From Candidatus Omnitrophota bacterium (GTDB taxonomy: Bacteria > Omnitrophota > Gorgyraeia > Gygaellales > Profunditerraquicolaceae): 64,000 bases of DNA. The notes under the pieces are model-generated. The model was given only the letters and a program-made list of their open reading frames with translations, did no database searches and had not been told where the DNA came from. Where the stretch lies: NCBI GenBank assembly GCA_022710715.1, contig JAKLGJ010000003.1, positions 422,558 to 486,557 on the forward strand, given 5' to 3'. The position numbers were made by a program, and so were the translations under genes. Positions 50,619 to 58,626 of the stretch are shown here, piece by piece (positions within the stretch are counted from its first letter, which is position 1; every line of letters starts with the position of its first letter).

Positions 50619-52223
50619 CTAGAGATTCCATCCGAAACCTCTGCGATAATCGCTAATCCAATTCCTATCATCCCTGTCCTCTCCTAGAATCTTAGCGGTT
50701 ACTACCCTCGGATTTTCTTCAGCAGCACGAACAGCCATTTCGAGAGCATCAAGCCCGTCATCGTGCTGGCCTCGCGGGAAATACATGCACTCCTCTAAAA
50801 GCCGCCGCAACGCTTTGCTGAACTTTATGGTGCCGTTTTTAGTCAATGGCTGGACCACCTGGATCCTCTTGATCTTATCCGAAGTGTTGATCACCTTCTC
50901 CGGGACAAAATACAGCCCCTGCTCTCTGGCCCTGTCTTCCAACATTTTGATCACGGCCGCTTGGAACTGATTTCCCTCGACTACAAATTTCTCGAACTTA
51001 AACCTGCGATAATACGCCAAGATATCACTCAGAAGATCATCTAGACTTCGACGCTTGATATCAGCTTCGATTATGTAGAGACAGTTGTCTCGCTTATCTT
51101 TTACCAAAATGATTATCGCCGAAAAATCCCCCTTAAACGAATGGTTACCCAATGACGGGTCACACGCGCCGTAAAACTCCGCATTGCTGCCCAAGGAATG
51201 CAACAACTCTTCCACCGAACTATAGTGATCACTCCAGTAATGCAGTTCCTCCAAGTTAAAAACCCTATCCCGCGGATCGAACGGCTCGTTCTGAAACTCG
51301 CTCATGAAACTAGCTTCGTCTTCTTCTTTTTGAAGCATGAGCTGGTAAAGTGAATGCTTCTCTTGCCACAACAGCCGCGCTCCGACATCCATAGTATCCT
51401 TATTCGCCAGATAAAACTTAAGCGCCGCTTCAGGGCCGCTTTCTCCGTTATACTTGGTGCGCGAATTATAGATATTGCGCCAGCTGTCCCATAATCCGGT
51501 ATTGACTGGCCAATCAATGATGGCCTTGAAACGTTCCCGGGTCCATCCCGGCAACTGCAAGTACTCCGAAAGCAAAGAACACGGATGGTAAAGGTTGCCC
51601 AACAAGAGATAATTCGTATTAGCAGAGCCGACTTTCAATACACTTTTGGTCAGCCATTCCCGTATATTCTCCTGAGCCTTGGTCGAAAGTGCGCTTTCGG
51701 CATTCTCAAGATCATCTCCAATAACCAGCGTTGGTCGAAAAGTCCCATGACGTCTGCCCCTGACTTGCTGGCCGCTGCCAAACCCAACGATTTTAACATT
51801 ATTCGCAAACACCACCTCGTTCTGCCGCCAAACAAGCGGTTTCTGCTTAAAAACTTCCGGGAAAGCCTCTATAAGCTTTTCATTTTCGGTTGCTTCTCTT
51901 TTAACATGTTCAAGCAGATTAACCGCTTGCCCTGCGGTGTTAGATAACAGCATGATATACTGTTCTACCTTGTAAACTATGCAGTAAAGCACATAAATAA
52001 GCGTAACAAGTGTACTTTTGCCGAAATCACGCGGCGCGGCAATAGCGATCTTTTGACCTCTTACCCTGGTTGCATCCTCCAAGATCGAGTAAATCTTTCG
52101 ATGCGCCTCTGACGGAGCACACTGCAGGTGCTCGGAAAGGAATAACTTAGCGAACATAAGCAATGACTCCTGCCCGCTTTTACGCATCAATGCATACGTA
52201 TCCTGCTTAAGACGGTCAAACAT
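50619..52223 (-). CDS. Phage terminase large subunit (TerL)
   Basis: The 534-residue protein has a packaging ATPase domain (Walker A APRDFGKST near residue 62, Walker B LVIGDDLENAE) and an RNase H-like nuclease domain with acidic residues in ACDPSLG, VEGNQFQ and HDDGLDAL. It cuts and pumps DNA into procapsids. It overlaps the small subunit-like gene by eight bases. No portal, capsid or tail gene is in the window. Confidence 0.9.
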   Translation of the reverse strand: MFDRLKQDTYALMRKSGQESLLMFAKLFLSEHLQCAPSEAHRKIYSILEDATRVRGQKIAIAAPRDFGKSTLVTLIYVLYCIVYKVEQYIMLLSNTAGQAVNLLEHVKREATENEKLIEAFPEVFKQKPLVWRQNEVVFANNVKIVGFGSGQQVRGRRHGTFRPTLVIGDDLENAESALSTKAQENIREWLTKSVLKVGSANTNYLLLGNLYHPCSLLSEYLQLPGWTRERFKAIIDWPVNTGLWDSWRNIYNSRTKYNGESGPEAALKFYLANKDTMDVGARLLWQEKHSLYQLMLQKEEDEASFMSEFQNEPFDPRDRVFNLEELHYWSDHYSSVEELLHSLGSNAEFYGACDPSLGNHSFKGDFSAIIILVKDKRDNCLYIIEADIKRRSLDDLLSDILAYYRRFKFEKFVVEGNQFQAAVIKMLEDRAREQGLYFVPEKVINTSDKIKRIQVVQPLTKNGTIKFSKALRRLLEECMYFPRGQHDDGLDALEMAVRAAEENPRVVTAKILGEDRDDRNWISDYRRGFGWNL

Positions 52224-52887
52224 TTTTGTCCTCCTCTTGATTAATCTGCGCTTGTTTTTCGTTGAGTTTTGTCAATTCAACGGCTATTTCTGCCTTTTCA
52301 ATGCGTTTTTTAATGTTTTCGATTTCAGGAGTCAAAGCCGCATTCGCCCCTTCTTCTTTAGCCACAATCTCCAGCTCAATCACCATCTTTTGTATCTCGG
52401 CTAACGACTCTTCATTGTTTTCGCCCATATGATGGAAGATATCGCCAACGATCTCCTGTGGCCTGCTAGGCAGATACCCCAGGGACTGGAGCTTCTCAAC
52501 AAGCTCTTTGAGTATTTTCCAGGCAGCCGACTCGGCAAGGATCTTCTCCGAAGCAGACAGCTCTTTAGCTCTGGCCATCCGCACAAGAGAACTATGGTGA
52601 TTGATCGCTTTCTTAACGACGTCTCCAACAAAACTCTTGGCGAACGATATGTCAGGAGAAAGCTCGTTATTCTTTTTAATTTCTTTGATATCACGATAGA
52701 CTGTCTTCTCGGAACATTTCATGATCTGAGCGATATGCGCATGAACATAACCCTCTAGATCAAGGAAATCGATGCATCTCTGCCTGGTTGATTTATCGAG
52801 ACCCGTAGGATCAATCGTTCCAGAATTGATCTCCTGCAAAAGTTGTATAACCGATTTATTAACCGCGTTTGTGTTGATATCACTCAT
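52216..52887 (-). CDS. Terminase small subunit-like protein
   Basis: The 223-residue helical protein has an N-terminal helix-turn-helix (IAQIMKCSEKTVYRDIKEI, about 55-75) and a C-terminal coiled coil (EIENIKKRIEKAEIAVELTK). Position directly before TerL and the HTH fit a DNA-recognising small terminase. Identity rests mainly on context. Confidence 0.7.
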   Translation of the reverse strand: MSDINTNAVNKSVIQLLQEINSGTIDPTGLDKSTRQRCIDFLDLEGYVHAHIAQIMKCSEKTVYRDIKEIKKNNELSPDISFAKSFVGDVVKKAINHHSSLVRMARAKELSASEKILAESAAWKILKELVEKLQSLGYLPSRPQEIVGDIFHHMGENNEESLAEIQKMVIELEIVAKEEGANAALTPEIENIKKRIEKAEIAVELTKLNEKQAQINQEEDKNV

Positions 52888-52888
52888 T

Positions 52889-54154
52889 TTAGGCCTCCTT
52901 CAGGTATCTCGCCCTGATCTCTGCGGATACCTTATCCGGCCCAACATAATTGATGTAACGCATGACGATTGCATCGCAATACCGCGGATCAAGCTCCATA
53001 CCAAAACACCGGCGATCAAGCGTCTCTGCCGCCAACAACGTGCTTCCGCTTCCCAGAAACATATCCAGAACTACTTCTCCCCGCTGGCTGCTGTTACGCA
53101 TCGCACGTTGAGCCAGTTCAACCGGTTTTTGAGTCGGATGAACGTACTGACTGGTAGGATCGCGCTTAACCTCCCACAGACTCGATTCAGTAGCACCTCC
53201 GTACCACCTGTGCTTTACGCCTTCCTTCCAGCCATAGAGACAAAATTCGGTCTGGGGATTGTAGTCCGCATACGATATAGCGAAATTCGGCTTTGACCAG
53301 GTGATAACGCATCCGATATGGTACTTGAGCTCATTCAAAAGCCTGTGCATAAGCGCGAACTGATAATGCCCGTTCCAAATGTAGAACGAACGCCCCGGCA
53401 TGAGAAACTTATCCATGTTACCAAAGACCTTCTTAAGTAGGTCCGCATACGCTTCGTCGCTTAAGTTATCGCTATAGATTCGATCCCAGTTATGCGATTT
53501 CTTCGGCCGGGCAGTCTGAGGATGCGGTCGATCACCTCCTAGATATGCCACGTTATACGGCGGATCACAATTCACTAGCTGCACGGATTCATCCCCTAGA
53601 AGTAGCTTCATATCGTCATATTCCGATGAATCGCCGCACATAATCACATGGCGGCCCAATACGACCCGATCGCCACGTTTGGTCTTGGGTTCTTTAACCG
53701 TTTCAAGAAGCGATCCGAAATCGCACTGGTCAGGATCGCTCTGATGGCCGTAGCGGTCAAAAAGTTGGCTGATCTCGGTTTTGTCGAAACCGGTGATCTC
53801 GGTATTGAAATCAGGCAGTTTGGAGAGCTCATCCAGCAATGCCGCGAGCTTCTCATTATCCCAGGCGCCTTGAATCTTATTGAGTGCCAAATTCAACGCC
53901 TTCTCCTGCTCTAACGGCAGGTCCACGACACTGGCCTGCACGCATAAGAGTCCCTGTTCAATGAGGATTTTCAGTCGTTGATGGCCGCCGACGAGATTGC
54001 CGGTCCTAGAATTCCAGACGATCGGCTCAACGTAACCGAACATGGTGATGCTCTGCTTGAGCTTCTGATACTCGGGATGTTCCGGGGTAAGATCGACTCG
54101 AGGGTTGTAAACTGCGGGGTTAATGCTGGAAATAGAGATTTCTCTAATATCCAT
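52889..54154 (-). CDS. ParB-domain DNA methyltransferase
   Basis: The 421-residue protein fuses an N-terminal ParB/sulfiredoxin-type domain (NPRVDLTPEHPEYQKLKQSI, VGGHQRLKIL) with an amino-methyltransferase domain: DPPYN near residue 196 and VLDMFLGSGSTLLAAE near 370, order DPPY before FxGxG (beta class). Such fusions are common in phages next to terminase genes and protect the phage DNA or mark packaging sites. ATG 54154 has AAAGGAGG upstream. A structured leader precedes it. Confidence 0.9.
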   Translation of the reverse strand: MDIREISISSINPAVYNPRVDLTPEHPEYQKLKQSITMFGYVEPIVWNSRTGNLVGGHQRLKILIEQGLLCVQASVVDLPLEQEKALNLALNKIQGAWDNEKLAALLDELSKLPDFNTEITGFDKTEISQLFDRYGHQSDPDQCDFGSLLETVKEPKTKRGDRVVLGRHVIMCGDSSEYDDMKLLLGDESVQLVNCDPPYNVAYLGGDRPHPQTARPKKSHNWDRIYSDNLSDEAYADLLKKVFGNMDKFLMPGRSFYIWNGHYQFALMHRLLNELKYHIGCVITWSKPNFAISYADYNPQTEFCLYGWKEGVKHRWYGGATESSLWEVKRDPTSQYVHPTQKPVELAQRAMRNSSQRGEVVLDMFLGSGSTLLAAETLDRRCFGMELDPRYCDAIVMRYINYVGPDKVSAEIRARYLKEA

Positions 54155-54230
54155 AAAAGACCTCCTTTGTCAGGTTTAACCACAAACTCTTTACCGCTTC
54201 CCTGAATTAGGTCTTTTATGTCTATAAAAA

Positions 54231-54419
54231 CAAAAAGACCTAAATCTTATTACCGACCATTTCCGTTCTAAGATTTAGGTCCGTTAAGACCTAGGTTTCC
54301 GACGATCTTTCGATCGTCTTCATTCTAGGCTGAGGAGTTACCCTCAGTTACATTCTTGCCAATTAAGGCTTGAATCCGATGCCGTTAAGCATCTTGGTGC
54401 AGGAACTTAATCCTGCACC
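54231..54419 (-). ncRNA. Multi-hairpin leader RNA or small RNA before the packaging genes
   Basis: A promoter at 54426-54453 would start a transcript right at a 9-bp hairpin (GGTGCAGGA/TCCTGCACC, 54396-54419). It continues with GATGC/GCATC (54379-54394), CTGAGG/CCTCAG (54330-54347), a GACGATC-GAAA-GATCGTC tetraloop stem (54301-54318) enclosed by CCTAG/CTAGG, and ends in a 13-bp terminator (GACCTAAATCTTA, 54237-54281) with T residues. About 190 nt in all. I do not recognise the class. The remaining gap of 54155-54230 holds the ribosome site of the methyltransferase gene. Confidence 0.7.
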
Positions 54420-54425
54420 GATTTT

Positions 54426-54453
54426 AGTTTAACGAATATTTTTGAAAAATCAA
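54426..54453 (-). promoter_or_regulatory. Promoter of the multi-hairpin RNA
   Basis: TTGATT (54448-54453) and TAAACT (54426-54431) are 16 bases apart; the first hairpin begins seven bases after the -10 box. Confidence 0.55.
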
Positions 54454-54481
54454 GTAGCTATCGTTTAATCTATCCATCCTG

Positions 54482-55309
54482 CTATTTCGCAACCCCCAAT
54501 TCCTTACGCTGTACCCATCTGAAACCTTCCCTGTGAGTAATAACAGCAATATCAACATCGCCTCCGCAACCCGGAATGTCACCAGGATTCATAACAACAC
54601 CATCGGAAAACCGCTGCATCTTAATAGTGCTATTAACCATCAACAAAGCGAAATCAACAGCATCTTGTAGTGTCATAGTTGCCCAGTTAATTACATACTG
54701 CAGGCCGCGGATTTGATCTACTGCTGAAGGCTGACCGGACAGAGGATTTGCAATTGCATGCTGAACAAAAGGCAAAAGCTCAATACGTGGATCAAAACCA
54801 CAGACAAGTCTCGTGATAACATCAGTCTGACCATTCCAATTACAGCCAGCATTATTTGTATTCATAAGTAGCCGCGAATTTCCGGGCGGAATCTGAGATA
54901 AGTGTACCTCTCCAACGGTAGAATCCTTGTTATATCCAACCACCTGAAATCCTACAGCTAATCCTCCCTGTGGAGCTGGATTCCATTTTAAATCATTCAC
55001 GTCATAATTATAAATATTTTGGAAATATCCAGCTAACTGATTTGCAGCATCGCTGACATTGATGTCTGGATCGAGTGTTGATCGGAAATCTTCAACTAAC
55101 GCTCCAACGCTAATAAGGGCATTGGCAGTTTGCGGCTGCAAAAATGCCCAACCAAAAGTTGCAGCAGCAAGCCTAGGGGTCAATTGGAAAACCTTTGAGC
55201 CGAAATCAGACCCTATCCTTATAACACCTCTCCCATTGGTATAAGTCTGCCTACTATCCCCGGCCACAACTATTCCTTCAGGGACAGAAACTGATAGAAC
55301 TATCGACAT
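54482..55309 (-). CDS. Proteasome-fold Ntn hydrolase
   Basis: The 275-residue protein begins MSIVLSVSVPEGIVVAGDSR. If Met is removed, Ser becomes residue 1 and the Asp and Arg of GDSR fall at 17 and 19, exactly the proteasome beta-subunit positions; the matching Lys is in GSKVFQL, five residues later than usual. This suggests an N-terminal Ser nucleophile. It is longer than HslV or proteasome subunits, with a C-terminal helical region. AGGAGG precedes ATG 55309. Its neighbours encode DUF6941 and an HTH protein. Confidence 0.75.
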   Translation of the reverse strand: MSIVLSVSVPEGIVVAGDSRQTYTNGRGVIRIGSDFGSKVFQLTPRLAAATFGWAFLQPQTANALISVGALVEDFRSTLDPDINVSDAANQLAGYFQNIYNYDVNDLKWNPAPQGGLAVGFQVVGYNKDSTVGEVHLSQIPPGNSRLLMNTNNAGCNWNGQTDVITRLVCGFDPRIELLPFVQHAIANPLSGQPSAVDQIRGLQYVINWATMTLQDAVDFALLMVNSTIKMQRFSDGVVMNPGDIPGCGGDVDIAVITHREGFRWVQRKELGVAK

Positions 55310-55337
55310 AATCTCCTCCTGCTAATTGCACCCCAGC

Positions 55338-55748
55338 CTATTTTGACATACCAGCTGAGGGTGGTACAAATTTTATTTTTAAATTATGGCTTTGCTTTAA
55401 CTCGCCATTTATTCTTACCTCAATGCTGTAATCCCCCGCATCTTCAAATTTCAGGTTAACCAACTGTATAGGCATGGGCAGATGCTGTTCGCCGTCTTGT
55501 TGGTTTGGGACCTCCATATCGCCCTCAGCTTTAAAAATTGTGCCCTTCTCCCCAATCATACGAATATCAAACCGATTCCGACCAATATCTTGGCGAGTAA
55601 CCTTAAACCGAACTAACAAAAACATTAGAGGGTGTATACAAGGCAACTTTGCTGCTGTAATCTCTGATATTCCGGCCCCGACTAGCGTAAATTTCCCCCT
55701 ATCGTTAGCTGCAGCATAGTCCGCCAAGATCAAATCAGTCACTTCCAT
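55338..55748 (-). CDS. DUF6941-like protein
   Basis: The 136-residue beta-rich protein begins MEVTDLILADYAAANDRGKF and has the VGAGISEI and DAGDYSIEVRINGELKQSHNL pattern of the DUF6941 type, a soluble sandwich-like fold. ATG 55748 has GGAGG upstream. It lies 28 bases before the Ntn hydrolase gene and is likely its partner. Function unknown. Confidence 0.65.
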   Translation of the reverse strand: MEVTDLILADYAAANDRGKFTLVGAGISEITAAKLPCIHPLMFLLVRFKVTRQDIGRNRFDIRMIGEKGTIFKAEGDMEVPNQQDGEQHLPMPIQLVNLKFEDAGDYSIEVRINGELKQSHNLKIKFVPPSAGMSK

Positions 55749-55795
55749 GCTATCCTCCATTGGTTGACATTTATCAACCTCTAGGGCAAAAAAAA

Positions 55796-56101
55796 TTATT
55801 TTGCCTTAAGGTACCTTACCAATTCTTCCGAGTTAATAATATACTGCTCGCCGATTTTCTGCGCCCTTACTTTTCCAGAGGAAATCATCTTGACCACTGC
55901 TTGACGAGAAATCTTTGCCTCACTAGCAAACTCAGTTACCGACATTTCTCGTCGCAGCTCATTCTTATCTAGACGAAAATCAATTATATGGGTGACGGCA
56001 TTTTTTAAAGGAACAGCACTTGCCCCAATGCCATCTATACATAGATTCACTATGGCCTTACTACTGCTACTGGAAGTATTTATATTGGAGACCTGGATCA
56101 T
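55796..56101 (-). CDS. Excisionase-type HTH DNA-binding protein
   Basis: The 101-residue protein has a C-terminal winged helix of the excisionase/MerR type (MSVTEFASEAKISRQAVVKM and KIGEQYIINSEELVRYL). The N-terminal half is unassigned. AAGGATAGC precedes the ATG. It may regulate the Ntn hydrolase-DUF6941 genes that follow within 50 bases. Confidence 0.75.
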   Translation of the reverse strand: MIQVSNINTSSSSSKAIVNLCIDGIGASAVPLKNAVTHIIDFRLDKNELRREMSVTEFASEAKISRQAVVKMISSGKVRAQKIGEQYIINSEELVRYLKAK

Positions 56102-56136
56102 GCTATCCTTATACCATGCAAGTTTACAGTTGTCAA

Positions 56137-58626
56137 CTATATTTTTTTGAGTTCGATGACCTTCATAACCTCATCACCATAGTGATTAATGACTTTTACG
56201 GCGATTTTGCCGGTTTTTGGTGATGAGAACGGGCGAGAAACAGTAGAATAAAGATCATCCCAGGCGTCTTCTTTAATGTCTGCCTTGAGGGCCTTCTTCA
56301 GCTTTTCGTATGGCTTATCTGCTCCAAGAAAATATGCGTGCGTAACAAAAAATGCCTCACCGTTATAATTAGTATCTATAAACCAAGCGGCGATTTCGTG
56401 TTCTGGATCTCCGGAGCCACTTGAGCGAATTTCGCTTTTGACAGGATCATATATATCCACACCTAGTATCTCAACAATAATCCCCTCTTTTGTTTGCTTG
56501 ACTTTCACATCCGGATCTCCAAAAGCAAGAAAAAGATTGGCTGAGCCAGTTTTCTTAAGGAGATCTCCCATTGAAAGGTCCGGATTGATTTTTACCTTCA
56601 TTATGCGCAATTTATCTAACTCGGACGGTTCTGTAAATGCTGAGGCTTCAAATGAAGTAGCCGCTACTACGAGAAGATCGGCAAATTTCTTAGCAACTTT
56701 CGCTGCATCGCGAATAAAATCATCGTCAACGCTCCCAAATTCTGGACCAATAGCAACAGCGACTTTCTTTAATCCCTTGGCTGTTTTATATTCGCCTGAA
56801 GCCTGAATCTCAGGCCCACCAGGAAGAATATCTAAATTGACAAACTCCACTCTCGCACCTTTCTCACCAGTCTGCACACCAGCCTTAAGTAAATTAGCCA
56901 CAATTGTCTCTACAAAACGGTCGGAAGAAACCACCTCTTGCGCATCAGAAACGCGATGTGGAGAAAGAGACTCAACTGTAAAAGGACCAGACACTCTAAC
57001 AATATTCTTATCCTCTTTTGGCTGATCATATAAAACTTCCTGCTCGGATTCCACATTGTTTGCTACTGATTTCAATGTAATATGAGGAACTGTTCTATAC
57101 TCAAAACCAATGTTAAGATTGTTTTTATCTTTAAGACTATAATAAGGAAACTGTGACGTCATTAGCCGCGTACGAGCTAAAGCAAGGGCTACTCGAGAAG
57201 TATCGGTCGTAATCCACCTCCTCCCCCATTTTTCAGCAACATAAGCAGTGGTTCCTGCGCCACAGGTTGGGTCAAAGACTAAATCACCGGGGTCGGTTGT
57301 CATCAATACACATCTCTCTATTATTTTATCGTGCGTTTGAACGACATAAACCATATCAGGTACTCTACCTCCCGTATCATCCCAGAAATTTGTTATTTCG
57401 ATAACCGGAAAATCATCCATATAAAACTTATATCCTAAACCTTCCTTTGTTTTAACTAAACGCCCTGCCGATAACAACTGAGCCATCTGCTCAGGCGAGC
57501 CCCGCCAAACATATCCTTTCTTGGGCAATAATTTTTCTCCACCAAAATCAAATTTGAAATATCTTTCTGGATCGTCACCTCGTTCAATAACTTTATCCAC
57601 ACGAAAAACTCTTGCTTTTTCTCGAGTACTATAAATATCTCTCTTTTCTTCCGAAGTCAAAGTCCTTACCTCGCCATTGTGGAACTCTCCCCATAGGGCC
57701 AGTTTTTTCGGATCCTCTGTAGTGCCTTCTATACCACTGCGTTCTAGGAATAACTTCCTGACTTTCGGGGAATCAATATCTTTTGAGTACCAAAGTAAAT
57801 AATTAAAGGCATTGCGAATTGCTTTGGCGTCTGGCGTACCCTTTTTCCAAACAATAGTAGCAACCTGATTATGCGGCAGAAAAACTTCATCAAGGACGGC
57901 CCTAACTAAATGAATATTCTCATCACTAATTTGCACAAAACAACTTCCACTCTCATTTAAAAGTTCTCTTGCAACAATTAGTCGGTCGCGTAGATAAGAA
58001 AGGTAAGAATGAATGCCTAATTCCCAAGTATCACGGAAAGCTTTAACCTGTTCCGGCTGTCGAATCCAGTCATCTATTTTGTTATCTTTGACATCGCGCT
58101 TGCGAGTTGAGACCTGCCAATTAGAACCAAATTTGATGCCATAAGGTGGATCGATATAAATCGTCTGCACCTTGCCTCGCATCCCTTCTTTTTCAAGCAG
58201 ACTATTCATTACCAATAACGAGTCGCCTAATATCATACGATTCTGCCAATTATCCTCATGCTTATAAAATTCAACAGCCTTATCAAATTGCTGTTGGGTA
58301 GTTTCCCCAAAAAGGGTCAACTGCATTTCATCTTTGGCCCCCTGTTTTAATCGGGCGACGATGGCTTCTGGAGCGATTTTCTCTTGAACATAGATAGGAA
58401 CCGTTGAGACAGAAAGCTCGCTTCCAGCTTCCTTTTTCCCAGACCACACTAATTGCGGATCAAGAGAAGGATCGTAATCGTATCTTTTCTTTACCGGTTG
58501 CTTCTCGCGGGCGGAAAGCTTAACGGATTCTTCTTGAGTAGGAATCCTCTTGCGCTTATCCCTATGTTTATATGACGCTACTGCGGCAGCATCGGTAGTG
58601 CGTGATTCTAACCTTTTTCGTCCCAT
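56137..58626 (-). CDS. Type III restriction-modification methyltransferase (Mod)
   Basis: The 829-residue protein has a beta-class adenine methyltransferase core: IYIDPPYGIKFG (about residue 160) and VFDPTCGAGTTAYVAE (about 452), with the target-recognition region between. Residues 570-829 form an extra C-terminal domain with EIAAWFIDTNYNGEAFFVTHA, seen in Mod proteins that pair with large Res subunits. It overlaps res by 19 bases and comes second, the reverse of the classic mod-res order. Confidence 0.92.
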   Translation of the reverse strand: MGRKRLESRTTDAAAVASYKHRDKRKRIPTQEESVKLSAREKQPVKKRYDYDPSLDPQLVWSGKKEAGSELSVSTVPIYVQEKIAPEAIVARLKQGAKDEMQLTLFGETTQQQFDKAVEFYKHEDNWQNRMILGDSLLVMNSLLEKEGMRGKVQTIYIDPPYGIKFGSNWQVSTRKRDVKDNKIDDWIRQPEQVKAFRDTWELGIHSYLSYLRDRLIVARELLNESGSCFVQISDENIHLVRAVLDEVFLPHNQVATIVWKKGTPDAKAIRNAFNYLLWYSKDIDSPKVRKLFLERSGIEGTTEDPKKLALWGEFHNGEVRTLTSEEKRDIYSTREKARVFRVDKVIERGDDPERYFKFDFGGEKLLPKKGYVWRGSPEQMAQLLSAGRLVKTKEGLGYKFYMDDFPVIEITNFWDDTGGRVPDMVYVVQTHDKIIERCVLMTTDPGDLVFDPTCGAGTTAYVAEKWGRRWITTDTSRVALALARTRLMTSQFPYYSLKDKNNLNIGFEYRTVPHITLKSVANNVESEQEVLYDQPKEDKNIVRVSGPFTVESLSPHRVSDAQEVVSSDRFVETIVANLLKAGVQTGEKGARVEFVNLDILPGGPEIQASGEYKTAKGLKKVAVAIGPEFGSVDDDFIRDAAKVAKKFADLLVVAATSFEASAFTEPSELDKLRIMKVKINPDLSMGDLLKKTGSANLFLAFGDPDVKVKQTKEGIIVEILGVDIYDPVKSEIRSSGSGDPEHEIAAWFIDTNYNGEAFFVTHAYFLGADKPYEKLKKALKADIKEDAWDDLYSTVSRPFSSPKTGKIAVKVINHYGDEVMKVIELKKI

